Shown here: positions 55,539 to 63,951 of the stretch, one piece after another | How positions within the stretch are numbered: the stretch's first letter is position 1 | Layout of the letters: each line of letters starts with the position of its first letter | Source: Acidobacteriota bacterium | GTDB taxonomy: Bacteria; Acidobacteriota; Vicinamibacteria; Vicinamibacterales; JAKQTR01 | Assembly (NCBI GenBank): GCA_029562975.1 | Contig: JAKQTR010000030.1 | Span: 186,001 to 250,000, forward strand | DNA: 64,000 bases | Direction of reading: 5' to 3' | Notes under the pieces: generated by a model | What the model saw: the letters and a program-made list of their open reading frames with translations, nothing else | Database searches by the model: none | Told to the model about the DNA's origin: nothing | Position numbers and translations under genes: made by a program

Positions 55539-56831
55539 ATGAGCGGCCCCGACGCCCTGCTGCTCCTCCTCACGGCCGGCAGCTTCGCCGCCCTCGTGAT
55601 CGCGGCGAAGCTGCCCGTGTCGCTCAGCCTGGCGGCCTCGTCGGTCGCGCTGGCGCTGGCGGCGGGCGAGGGCGTCCCCATCGACCACCTCGTCGAGGGC
55701 ATGTTCAGCTACCTCGACGTGGTGCTCGTGCTCTTCGCCGCGATGATCTTCATGAAGGTCATCGAGGCGAACGGCCTGCTGGCGGAACTGACGCGCAGCC
55801 TGGTCGTGCTGCTCGGCCGCTCGCCGTCCGTCCTCCTCGTCGCGCTGACGATTGTCATCATGTTCCCCGGCATGATCACCGGCTCGTGCACGGCCTCGGT
55901 CCTCGGCACGGGCGTCATCGTCGCCCCGGTGCTGATGCGGATGGGGCTGCCGCGCGACACGACGGGGGCGGTCGTCTCGAGCGCGGCCGTGTACGGCATG
56001 ATCGCGCCGCCGGTCAACGTTCCGGTGATGATCATCGGCGGCGGCATCGACATGCCGTACGTCGGCTTCGGCCTCATCCTCGCCGTGCTCACCATCGTGC
56101 CCGCCGTGCTGACGACGATGTGGCTGGCGAGGGGGAAGGTGGAGCGGGCGAGGCTGGCCGAGGTAGTGGCGGAGAGCCGGGCCGAGATCGCCGCAAGCGC
56201 CGCTGGCGGCTGGCGGCGCGGGCTGCTTTACCTGCCGCTTGCTGTGGTCGTCGCCCTGATGGCCGGTCCGCGGACGTTCCCCGGGTGGTTCCCCGACCCG
56301 CGGCTGCCCCTGACGTTCCTGGTCGGCAGCGCCCTCGCGGCGGTGGCCGGGCGGCGCGTGCCCCTCGCGGCCGCCGCGCGCGCGGGCGTGCGCGAGATCC
56401 TGCCCGTCGCGGGCATCCTCGTCGGCGTGGGCATGCTGATCGAGATGCTGACGCTCACCGGCCTGCGCGGGGCGATCGTGGTCGGCGCGCTGTCGATCCC
56501 CAGCGCGTTCCTGTTCGCGAGCATCGCCGTGATCCTGCCGCTGTTCGGCGGGATCTCGGTGTATGGCGGCGCCAGCGTCCTCGGCGTGCCGTTCGCCCTC
56601 GCGCTGCTCGGGCGCAACCAGATCGTCGTGCTGGCGGCGCTGTCGCTCATCGGCGCGATGGGCAGCTACCTGCCGCCCGTGGCGTTCACCCCGGTGGTCG
56701 CCGCCGGGGCGATCGGCGGGCCGTACCTGCGGATTGTGCGGCGCTGCGCCGTGCCGGCCGCCGCCGCCGTCGTCGTCGGGACGCTGATCCTGATCTACGC
56801 GAACCCCGTCGCGAGGGTGTTCGGCCTGTGA
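55539..56831 (+). CDS. DctM-like TRAP/ion-transporter-superfamily large permease
   Basis: 430 residues, about 12 helices. It has TRAP-large motifs: VIMFPGMITGSCTASVLGTG (hairpin), APVLMRMGLPRDTTGAVVSS and GMIAPPVNVPVMIIGGGI, repeated in the second half as GISVYGGASVLGVPF and GAMGSYLPPVAFTPVVAAGA. Unlike normal TRAP systems there is no DctP and no four-helix DctQ; a 50-residue protein overlaps its stop (GTGA). It probably carries a carboxylate, perhaps released by the enzymes encoded on either side. Confidence 0.85.
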   Translation: MSGPDALLLLLTAGSFAALVIAAKLPVSLSLAASSVALALAAGEGVPIDHLVEGMFSYLDVVLVLFAAMIFMKVIEANGLLAELTRSLVVLLGRSPSVLLVALTIVIMFPGMITGSCTASVLGTGVIVAPVLMRMGLPRDTTGAVVSSAAVYGMIAPPVNVPVMIIGGGIDMPYVGFGLILAVLTIVPAVLTTMWLARGKVERARLAEVVAESRAEIAASAAGGWRRGLLYLPLAVVVALMAGPRTFPGWFPDPRLPLTFLVGSALAAVAGRRVPLAAAARAGVREILPVAGILVGVGMLIEMLTLTGLRGAIVVGALSIPSAFLFASIAVILPLFGGISVYGGASVLGVPFALALLGRNQIVVLAALSLIGAMGSYLPPVAFTPVVAAGAIGGPYLRIVRRCAVPAAAAVVVGTLILIYANPVARVFGL

Positions 56832-56980
56832 GCGCCATCACCATCGTCTACCGCCTGATCGCCGCCGGCGCGGTCGTGCTGGTCGTGCTGGAGCTGTTCT
56901 CGCAACGGGGGTGGAAGGAGAAGCTCACGGCCGGGCTGGTCCTCGTCCCGCTGATCCTGCGCGCGCTGATGATCGCGTAG
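56828..56980 (+). CDS. 50-residue two-helix membrane protein
   Basis: Starts at GTG 56828 overlapping the permease stop, ends TAG 56978-56980. Two hydrophobic segments (IVYRLIAAGAVVLVVLELFS and LTAGLVLVPLILRALMI) are joined by QRGWKEK. The tight coupling to the permease gene and the next gene 12 bases later argue that it is real. It may stand in for the small TRAP subunit; no family is recognised. Confidence 0.7.
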   Translation: MSAITIVYRLIAAGAVVLVVLELFSQRGWKEKLTAGLVLVPLILRALMIA

Positions 56981-56992
56981 GAGGACTGCCGC

Positions 56993-58210
56993 ATGGACTC
57001 CCGACGAGCACCCGCTTCGCGCCACGACGCCGGCCAGCCTGCCGGCACGCCCGCTGACGCGCCGACCGGCACGTCAGCCGGCCCGCCGCGCGCCGCCCGC
57101 GCGAACGCCGTCCTGTCCGTCGCCGTGCTGGGGCTCAGCCTCGCGGCCGTCGCCGCAGTCGTGCCGCAGCACCTCGCGGCGGGGCGCGACGAGGCGATCA
57201 GGAAGGGGCCGGGCGTCACCGCCGTGCGCCGGCTGTCGGAGTGGTTCCCGGGGATCCGCGGCACGAGCGGCGACACGGACGTGTACGTGCTGGATTCCGG
57301 CAGGCCAGGGGCCACCGCCCTCGTCCTCGGCGGCACGCACGGCAACGAGCCGGCCGGCTATCTCACCGCCATCGTCCTGGTGGAGAACGCCGCCGCCGCG
57401 GAGGGCTCGGTCATCGTCATCCCGCACGCGAACCGATCGTCGATGACGCACACGGACTACCAGGAGGCGTCGCCGCGCCTGCTCGAGTTCCAGGGCGCGT
57501 CCGGGCGGCGCACGTTCCGGTTCGGGAGCCGGGCGACCAACCCGACGGACCAGTGGCCCGACCCGGACATCTACGTCCACGCCTCGTCGGGGCAGCAGCT
57601 GTCGGGGGCGGAGACGCGGAACCTCAACCGGGCGTATCCCGGCCGTCCCGACGGGACGTTCACCGAGCGCATCGCCTTCGCCATCACGTCGCTCGTTCGC
57701 GCGGAGCGCGTGGACCTCGTCATCGACCTGCACGAGGCGTCCCCCGAGTACCCAGTGGTCAACGCCATCGTGGCGCACGAGCGGGCGATGAAGGTCGCAT
57801 CCGGCGCGGTGCTGAATCTCGAGTTCGACGACATCACGATCGGCCTGGAGCCGTCGCCGAAGAACCTGCGCGGGCTGTCGCACCGGGAGCTGGGAGACGC
57901 GACCGGCGCGCTGGCGCTGCTGTGCGAGACGTCAAACGTGTCGCAGGGGCGCCTGCGGGGCGCGACCGGCGCGCGGCAGGTCATCGAGGGCACCGACGAC
58001 AAGTACCTGCGCGCGGCGAGGCTCGGCCGGCTGGCCGTGCCGTTCGACGAGCGGGGGTGGCCGCTGAAGCAGCGAGTGGGGAGGCATGCCGCCTCCGTCG
58101 GGGCCATCCTGGCGTCGTACACGTCGGCCAACCCGGGGAGGCCCGTGTCGCTGCGCGGCCTGCCCTCCTACGCCGACCTCATGGCGCGGGGCCTGGAGCC
58201 GTTCCTGTAG
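56993..58210 (+). CDS. Membrane-anchored succinylglutamate desuccinylase/aspartoacylase (M14-like) hydrolase
   Basis: 405 residues. After a Pro/Ala-rich cytoplasmic start, one helix (about 38-58, NAVLSVAVLGLSLAAVAAVV) anchors a periplasmic domain. Zinc motif GGTHGNEPAGYLTA supplies His and Glu, HANRSSMTH and LNRAYPG follow, and DLVIDLHEASPEY gives the third His. The family cleaves N-acyl amino acids or peptides. Being last in the ggt-permease series suggests hydrolysis of a glutamyl- or acyl-amino acid tied to transport. The true substrate is unknown. Confidence 0.85.
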   Translation: MDSRRAPASRHDAGQPAGTPADAPTGTSAGPPRAARANAVLSVAVLGLSLAAVAAVVPQHLAAGRDEAIRKGPGVTAVRRLSEWFPGIRGTSGDTDVYVLDSGRPGATALVLGGTHGNEPAGYLTAIVLVENAAAAEGSVIVIPHANRSSMTHTDYQEASPRLLEFQGASGRRTFRFGSRATNPTDQWPDPDIYVHASSGQQLSGAETRNLNRAYPGRPDGTFTERIAFAITSLVRAERVDLVIDLHEASPEYPVVNAIVAHERAMKVASGAVLNLEFDDITIGLEPSPKNLRGLSHRELGDATGALALLCETSNVSQGRLRGATGARQVIEGTDDKYLRAARLGRLAVPFDERGWPLKQRVGRHAASVGAILASYTSANPGRPVSLRGLPSYADLMARGLEPFL

Positions 58211-58656
58211 AAGGCGCGCCCGGCTTCTCCGGCGCCGCACGCCACGGGAGACTGCCGCCTTCGCGTCACCCGGATGTGCGTGCCGTCGGTGGCCGGGATG
58301 CCGGGCCCGCCGTGGACGAACCGATCGGCCTTCCGCGTGACGAGCGAGGGCGCGATCCCGGCCAGGCCGCCGCGGAACACGACGGCCTGCCGCCAACCGT
58401 CGACGTCGCTGCCCGTGCCGCCACGTCCTGCCGGCCGGCGTGATCGCCGCCGGCGGGCCGCCGGCGCTGCGCTGGTTCACGGCGCAGCAGGCGCCGCCGC
58501 GCGCGTCGGCGTCCCGAGTGAACGCTCGATGGCGCCCGCGCCGGCCCGGCCCGGACGAGCGGACACCTCGCGGCGGGCCTGGCTCGGGGACAGCGCCTCT
58601 TGGACCCCCGGTTCCTCTGGGCGTCGGACGAGGCGCGCCTCACGCAAGCCCGTCGC
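58211..58656 (-). other. Intergenic region with a possible decayed coding fragment
   Basis: 446 bases. On the minus strand, about 58260-58430 reads GSDVDGWRQAVVFRGGLAGI and ends ATDGTHIRVTRR, which has coding-like composition but no start or family I can name. The neighbouring sequence upstream appears in another frame (SAGGPPAAITPAGRTW). It may be the remains of a gene; nothing else was found. Confidence 0.3.
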
Positions 58657-60909
58657 TCAGCGCACGAGCCGGCGCGCGACGTCGAGCCAGCCGTTCCAGC
58701 CCGCGCCGGCGGCCGGCTCCGTGCGCGACGTCGACAGCCACTGCGCCGCCTTCGCGGCAAGCATCTCCCACTCGACCCGCTCGGCTCCAGCGTGCCGCTC
58801 GAGCCACGCGATCGCGACCGCTGTCGCGAGCGCGCGCCGCGCGGTCTCCGGATCGCCGACGGCGCCGCGCAGGAGCTCGTCGATTGCGGCAGACGACGGC
58901 GCCAGCGACACGGCCGCGGCGAACGCGGCGTCGAGGCCCCACGATCCGTCCGCGCGCTGGAGCGCGACGAGCGCGTCGAGCGGCCGTGGCGCCCGCGCCG
59001 GCTCCACCCTGAGGGCGCAGCTGTCCAGGGCGTCCAGCGCGAGCCCGGCATCGAGATAGGCGTACGACGGCATGGCGGATGCGCGGGCAGCGAGACACGA
59101 GACGTGGCTCTCGCGCATGACACCGCCCCATCCGTGCGTCAGCGCCACCGGGACGCGCCGCAGTTCGGCGCGTCCCTCGAGGGGCGTCTCGCGGTGCTCG
59201 ACGGCCACGAACGACGTTTCGCGCGAGGCGAGCTGGTACTTCACGGCAAGAGCCGCGATCGCCGACGCGGATTTCGCCTTCGCCCGAGCGCGCCGCTGCA
59301 GCGATCCGCGGCTCTCCAGGTACTCGCCGGCCTCCTCCAGCTCGCGGATGCGCGCCCGCGCCGCCAGGGTCGCAATCGTGTCGCCTTCGACCGCGGCCGC
59401 GGGGTCGATCGGCAGGTCGAAGGCGACGGGCCGGCCGGCCAGCGTGCCGGTCAGCCTCACGCTCCCCTTCCGCGGCTCGTCGAGCAGGGCATAGATGGAC
59501 GCGCGCTCGCCGCTGAAGATCGGCGGCACGCGGTCCGCGGCCGCCACGACGCCGGGCTGCCCCCAGTCCACCCGCGGGTCGAGCAGCGCCGGCGCGAAGA
59601 GCCGCGCGAACTGCCGCAGGACTTTCGCCTCGATGCGCTCGCCCGGGCTGATGAACTCGGCCGCGCCGCCGCTCGCCCGGGCGATGCCCTTCACCAGGTG
59701 CTGGCTCGCCCCCGCGCCGATGCCGAACGTGAAGCAGCGCGCGTCGGCCGCGTGCCTTCTCGCGAGATTGATCACTTCGTCGGTGTTGGTCACTTCGCCG
59801 TCGGTCAGGAGCAGGACCTGGCGCGGCATCCCGGCCACGGCCTTCCGCCCAAGCACCCACTCCAGCGCCGGCAGCAGCTCGGTGCCGCCCATGTCGGCGT
59901 CCATGTCCCGCACGAGCGCCGCGGCCTCCTGCATGGACGCTTCGTCGTACGGCCGGCTCTCGTCGAAGAGCGCCGCGTGCGCGGTGCCGAACGAGACGAT
60001 GTTGAAGCGGGACCCGGCCGTGAGCGACCGCAGGCACAGCTGCAGCGCGTTGCGGACCTCTTCGATCGACTCGCCGCCCATCGAGCCCGACCGGTCGATG
60101 AGGAACACGACCTCGGCCGGCTGCGCGGCCGCCTCGAACCGCGGCACGAAGGACACGAGCGCCGCGCTCCCCTTCGCGCCGCGCTCCACCGTCACATGCG
60201 GCGCGTCGAGCCCGTCGGCCGCGATGAGGATGACCAGGTCCCGGTCCATCGGGGCGCTCCGCTGCGCCAGGCGCACACTCGCGCGCGCGCCGTCCTGATC
60301 CACCTCGATGGGATGCGTGGCCGACTGGATCCTGCGGATCGTCCCGCCCATCGCCACGTCCATCTCGAACGTGAACGCATACGGCACGTCGAGGGCCGTC
60401 GGCGGGTTGAGCGCCTCGGCCGGCGTCGGGCTGACACCAGTCTGATCGGGCCCAGGCGCGTAGCGCGGCGAGACGGTCGTGGGCAGCGTGAAGCGCGCCG
60501 CCGGCCCTTCCGCCGCCAGCTCGGTGACGTACGTGATCGACAGCTCGACGGCCGAGCCGGGCTTCACGTTGCCGAGGCTCGCCGTGAACACGTCCGCGCG
60601 CTCCTCGTCCAGCAGGAACGCCCCGTGCCCGGCCTCCAGCGCATCGTCGTACTGCGCGAAGGCCTCGTCGCGCTCGACCGATCGCCCGACGTAGCGGACG
60701 CCGTCCACCGTCGCCTCGAAGCCGCAGACGGCCGCGCCCTCGTCCAGCGGGAAGACGTAGACGACCTCGAGCGGCACGCCCTCGCGGTTGCGGTACGACT
60801 GGCGCACGGTGACGCGGGCGCAGACGTCGACGACGCGGGCGTCGACGTGCACGTGTTCGAGGGGAATGGTCTGACCGCTGCCGCGAACGACGAGTCCAGA
60901 CGCGTTCAT
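58657..60909 (-). CDS. VIT and von Willebrand factor A domain protein
   Basis: 750 residues. The VIT domain (about 5-130) has VRQSYRNREGVPLEVVYVFP and FTASLGNVKPGSAVELSITY. The vWA domain (about 265-430) has an intact metal site DRSGSMGG (Asp272-Ser276) plus DMGGTELLPAL and LLTDGEVTN. A C-terminal helical region (about 640-750) contains SWGLDAAFAAAVSLAP and related repeats. It lacks an obvious signal peptide. Proteins of this layout resemble the inter-alpha-trypsin-inhibitor heavy chain and are of unknown function in bacteria. One base separates it from the MerR gene, so both are in one operon. Confidence 0.9.
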   Translation of the reverse strand: MNASGLVVRGSGQTIPLEHVHVDARVVDVCARVTVRQSYRNREGVPLEVVYVFPLDEGAAVCGFEATVDGVRYVGRSVERDEAFAQYDDALEAGHGAFLLDEERADVFTASLGNVKPGSAVELSITYVTELAAEGPAARFTLPTTVSPRYAPGPDQTGVSPTPAEALNPPTALDVPYAFTFEMDVAMGGTIRRIQSATHPIEVDQDGARASVRLAQRSAPMDRDLVILIAADGLDAPHVTVERGAKGSAALVSFVPRFEAAAQPAEVVFLIDRSGSMGGESIEEVRNALQLCLRSLTAGSRFNIVSFGTAHAALFDESRPYDEASMQEAAALVRDMDADMGGTELLPALEWVLGRKAVAGMPRQVLLLTDGEVTNTDEVINLARRHAADARCFTFGIGAGASQHLVKGIARASGGAAEFISPGERIEAKVLRQFARLFAPALLDPRVDWGQPGVVAAADRVPPIFSGERASIYALLDEPRKGSVRLTGTLAGRPVAFDLPIDPAAAVEGDTIATLAARARIRELEEAGEYLESRGSLQRRARAKAKSASAIAALAVKYQLASRETSFVAVEHRETPLEGRAELRRVPVALTHGWGGVMRESHVSCLAARASAMPSYAYLDAGLALDALDSCALRVEPARAPRPLDALVALQRADGSWGLDAAFAAAVSLAPSSAAIDELLRGAVGDPETARRALATAVAIAWLERHAGAERVEWEMLAAKAAQWLSTSRTEPAAGAGWNGWLDVARRLVR

Positions 60910-60910
60910 G

Positions 60911-61333
60911 CTAGGCCTCTCCTTCCGGGTTGCGCGGAAGGTGCGCACGGCACCAGTCCGCGATCTCGTTCAGCCGGCCTGGGGCCGGCAGCCTGATGTC
61001 GTGCGCGACGTGCAGTTCGACGCCGGGGGCCAGTTCGAGCCGCCTCCAGGTGCTGCGCGCGAGGACCTGGCCCTGGGGCCCCGGGAGCTCGACACCACCG
61101 CCTGCCGCCTGCCGCCGCCCGGCCCGGATTTCGTCGAGGGACCAGCCCGCTTCCTGCTGCGCCTTGACGTCGAGGAGGCGCCGGAGATGCGATTCGTCGT
61201 AGTGGCGGCCGCGCCCGACGCCCAGGGGCGGCGGAAGCAGGCGTTCCTGAACGTAGTAGCGGATGGTGCGGCGGGAGACGCCGCCGAGGCCGGCCAGTTC
61301 GTCAATGCTGAGTCGTCCGCGCCCGCTGTCCAC
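60911..61333 (-). CDS. MerR-family transcriptional regulator
   Basis: 140 residues from GTG 61333. The winged-helix domain reads LSIDELAGLGGVSRRTIRYYVQE and GRHYDESHLRRLL, followed by a short helical dimer region (KAQQEAGWSLDEI) and a small C-terminal domain (LARSTWRRLELAPGVELHV). No cysteine pair for metal sensing. An upstream in-frame TTG at 61354 lies inside the promoter and cannot be used from it; the GTG sits seven bases after the -10, so the message should be leaderless. It likely controls itself and the vWA gene behind it. Confidence 0.9.
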   Translation of the reverse strand: MDSGRGRLSIDELAGLGGVSRRTIRYYVQERLLPPPLGVGRGRHYDESHLRRLLDVKAQQEAGWSLDEIRAGRRQAAGGGVELPGPQGQVLARSTWRRLELAPGVELHVAHDIRLPAPGRLNEIADWCRAHLPRNPEGEA

Positions 61334-61338
61334 GGGAC

Positions 61339-61366
61339 ACAATATAGACAGCAACTGTCATATTGT
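61339..61366. promoter_or_regulatory. Dyad operator overlapping the merR promoter
   Basis: GACAG-CAA-CTGTC (61347-61359) is a perfect dyad centred in the promoter spacer, flanked by ACAATATA and ATATTGT, which pair with one extra base on the left. Position between -35 and -10 is where MerR-family dimers bind, so this is probably the autoregulatory site. Confidence 0.6.
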
Positions 61367-61369
61367 CAA
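61341..61369 (-). promoter_or_regulatory. Near-consensus promoter of the merR-vWA operon
   Basis: Minus strand TTGACA (61364-61369), exactly 17 bases, TATATT (61341-61346). This is the best promoter in the window. MerR activators usually act on 19-20 base spacers; the 17-base spacer argues for repression rather than DNA twisting. Confidence 0.75.
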
Positions 61370-62047
61370 GTGTCTTATTTTGGCTGTGCCGGAGAGCCGG
61401 CCTAATGGCGCCCGAGGCCGCACCCTTGCCGCCCGCAGGGTGCGCGGGCGCAGCGCCTGGGCCAAGGGCCGTGGGCGTCCTCCTGGCGCATCTTCCTCTG
61501 TTGTCAACACGTGAATTGTCCGGCCTGGTTTGACAAGTGATCTGCCCGGTTTCGCCGCACTGTTGTTGCCGGTGGCGCTGTGGGCCGGTCGCGGTTCTGG
61601 CGACCGGCCCAACCGGCGTGTGCGCGCTCGGGTCGATCGGCCGAGCACCGCCGGGGCAGCGTCCGCCGGCCGGCCCCTCGCGTCAGACGGCCGAGCCGTT
61701 GCAGGCCCCGCCACACCGAGTGCTGCCCGTCGGGATGGCGGCGCACCACGACCTCGAGCCCGGCATGCGTGCGGCGGCCGGGTTGCTTGGCGATCGGCAG
61801 CACCACCCGGTCGACGTCGGCGGACGGGTCTCGTCGTTGAAGCCCCGGGCGCAGAGGCCTTTCGCCTTGATGCGGCGCGCGAAGCTGACACCGCCGCAGC
61901 AGGCCGATGTCGCGGTCTTCTCGCGCGTGCTATGCGACCCCTCGCCCACGGAGCGGCACATGTACGGCCAGCCGCCGGCGCGGCCGGTATAGACTCTCAG
62001 CGGGCGCGCCCCTGGAACCCGCCACCGGGGTGGCCGAAGGAGGACAG
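61370..62047. other. Region between merR and the sugar isomerase gene
   Basis: About 680 bases with no intact gene. It holds the transposase relic and its terminal-type repeats. 61380-61500 is featureless GC-rich DNA. GGTATAGACT at about 61984-61993 could be part of a promoter for the gene at 62048. Confidence 0.5.
61504..61860 (-). pseudogene. C-terminal relic of an ISNCY/IS481-type transposase
   Basis: The minus strand reads RDPSADVDRVVLPIAKQPG, then AGLEVVVRRHPDGQHSVW, which looks like the end of ISNCY-type transposases, where a beta domain of the form RTVxxDNVV ... ARVEVxxxxDGxxxVxY is found. No start codon, catalytic DDE core or intact upstream frame exists; beyond 61860 the reading frame breaks. 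Near the 3' end (61501-61548) two related words occur in tandem, CCGGGCAGATCACTTGTCA and CCGGACAATTCACGTGTTGA, like the terminal repeats of such elements. Confidence 0.45.
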
Positions 62048-62938
62048 ATGGAACGCACACGTCGGGAATTCCTCGGAGACTCAGCTCTCATCCTGGCCGG
62101 GGCCGCGCTGGCGGCGGACGCGCCCGCCGTGCTGGCGGCCCCCGGCGTATCCTGGCCCATCGGCTGCTTCAACCGCCCGTGGACCCGATGGCCGTACGCC
62201 GAGACGCTGAAGGGCGTGAAGGCCGCCGGCTACGCCATCACCGGCCTGCTGACCCGTACGAAGGAAGAGCCGTTCATCGGGGCGGACGCCACGCCGGAGT
62301 ACCTCGAGAACCTCAAGGGCGCCATCGCGGCCGCCGGCCTCACGGCCAATCTCGGCGCGCTGCGGAGCCAGCACGACATCCCGCTCGAAGAGACGATCAA
62401 GGGCTTGAAGAAGGAGATCGACAACGCCGCGTTCCTCGGCCTGAAATACGTCATCACGTTCGGCATGGCCAACCCGGCGCAGGTCGACCACTACTACGCG
62501 TCGATGGCGGCCGCCGCGGCGTACGGCGCCGACAAGGGCGTGCAGGTGGTGATGAAGCCGCACGGCGGATCGAGCGGCGCGTCAGAGGCGATCATCGCGG
62601 GCATCAAACAGGTGAACCACCCGAACTTCAAGATCTGGTACGACGCCGGCAACATCATCTACTACGAGGGCAAGGACCCCGTTGAAGAGCTCAAGCCCAT
62701 CGTGCAGCACGTCACCGGCTTCTGCGCCAAGGACTGCGGCGAGGTGAAGGGCGACGTGATGATCCAGTTCGGCGCGGGCAAGGTGGACTTCGCCGGCGTG
62801 TTCAAGGTGCTGAAGTCCGCCGGCTTCAACGGGCCGATCATGGTCGAGTGCTGCAAGGTGGGCGACACGCCGGAAGCCACGACCGAGAACGCGCGAGCGA
62901 ACCGCGTGTTCCTGGAGAAGGTGCTGGCGGCGATCTAG
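62048..62938 (+). CDS. Exported sugar phosphate isomerase/epimerase-like TIM-barrel protein
   Basis: 296 residues. The N-terminus is Tat-like (RTRREFLGDSALILAGAALA) and is followed by WPIGCFNRPWTRWPYAETL. The xylose-isomerase-like barrel shows ALRSQHDIPLEETIKGLKKE, YVITFGMAN, VVMKPHGGSSGA, IWYDAGNII, AKDCGEVKGDVMIQFGAGKV and IMVECCKVGD; the metal-binding Glu/Asp/His pattern is mostly present. Such exported epimerase-like proteins accompany 3-keto-glycoside pathways, so it may serve the system at 3108-5962, but that is inference from class only. Confidence 0.85.
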   Translation: MERTRREFLGDSALILAGAALAADAPAVLAAPGVSWPIGCFNRPWTRWPYAETLKGVKAAGYAITGLLTRTKEEPFIGADATPEYLENLKGAIAAAGLTANLGALRSQHDIPLEETIKGLKKEIDNAAFLGLKYVITFGMANPAQVDHYYASMAAAAAYGADKGVQVVMKPHGGSSGASEAIIAGIKQVNHPNFKIWYDAGNIIYYEGKDPVEELKPIVQHVTGFCAKDCGEVKGDVMIQFGAGKVDFAGVFKVLKSAGFNGPIMVECCKVGDTPEATTENARANRVFLEKVLAAI

Positions 62939-63182
62939 CCGCGCCGGCGGCCCCGACCGCCTCGTCGCCGCTGCCAGGGACGTCGCGCGCCGGGCTCGAG
63001 GGGCCGGGACGTTCGGACGAGAGCGTCCAGCCGGCGTTCGAGCCTGGGCGTCCCCGCGGCCGGGGACCCGGGACGAGGCGGCCGGCGCCGCCCGTCCGGC
63101 TGTTCAGAGGAGAGGATCCGGGCGACCCGTCACCGATCCAGCGGCCGCCCGGCGACGGTGCCGACCCGGACCTCGCTCCCGC

Positions 63183-63647
63183 TCACCTGACCCGCGTCCA
63201 CGTATCGGTGCGGCCGATGAGCGAGATCCCGATGAACCCGCGAACCTTCAGGACGTCCGGCGTCTCCATCGCGATCTTGCACTTGTAGTCCTTCCCATTC
63301 TTGGGGTCGTAGATGCGTCCGTCCTTCCAGTGCCCCGGGCTGTCGAACCTGAAGTCCCGAAGCATCCGCAGACCGAGGATCGGATCGTTCCGGCGGGCCG
63401 GATCGGGGTTCTCGCGGTCCACCTTGGTCTTCCCCGCCATGCCCTTAGGGTCGTCGGCGGGATACACCGGCTCTTTCAGCCAGACGATCTTGCCGAAGTA
63501 CTTGCCGCCCTCATTCTGGATCTCGACATGGGCGGTACCCTCTCCGTTCAGCCACGTTCCGACGATCGAGTCGGCGTCCTGGGCAAGCGCAGGCGCCGCC
63601 AGGCAGCACAGCGACGCCAGGGACAGCAGGGCGCAGGTTCGCTTCAT
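63183..63647 (-). CDS. Secreted DUF2147 protein
   Basis: 154 residues. Signal peptide 1-22 (LCCLAAPALA). The body has SIVGTWLNGEGTAHVEIQNE, KYFGKIVWLKEPVY, LGLRMLRDFRFDSPGHWKDG, RIYDPKNGKDYKCKI and VRGFIGISLIGRTDTWTRV, matching DUF2147, a lipocalin-like beta-barrel of periplasmic proteins with unknown function. It stands alone. Confidence 0.93.
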   Translation of the reverse strand: MKRTCALLSLASLCCLAAPALAQDADSIVGTWLNGEGTAHVEIQNEGGKYFGKIVWLKEPVYPADDPKGMAGKTKVDRENPDPARRNDPILGLRMLRDFRFDSPGHWKDGRIYDPKNGKDYKCKIAMETPDVLKVRGFIGISLIGRTDTWTRVR

Positions 63648-63951
63648 CGTGGATGACCCTCCGAGGGGGATGATAGATCGGGAAGCGAGAATCGGAACCC
63701 GGCATTCGCCAGCCAGGGGCCGGACGCCAGGCGCCGAGAGTCAGGAAGCGGACAGGCACCTCGCGGCAGGACGGTCGAGCTGTCACAGAAAGGCGACACT
63801 CGTCGCGCACGCATTCCGTCCTCGCTCGACTGCGGGTGTTTCCGCGCGATCGTGATTGGCATCCCTGTTGCTCTAGTGACTGGCGACGGTCCTCCAGAAG
63901 GTCGTCACCACCCGAGTGGGGCGCGTGCGAGGCCGAAGCGAGGAGGGGGCC
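63648..63951. other. Intergenic region with degenerate repeat DNA
   Basis: 304 bases. The part at 63676-63740 (GGAAGCGAGAATCGGAACCC, CGGCATTCGCCAGCCAGGGG) shares words with 9652-9700 and 22490-22580. No gene is seen until the ATG at 63952, which has AGGAGGGGG before it. Confidence 0.5.

Noticed and set aside
61334-61354. TTG at 61354 as the merR start
   Set aside because: It lies inside the promoter between -35 and -10, so a transcript from that promoter cannot contain it.
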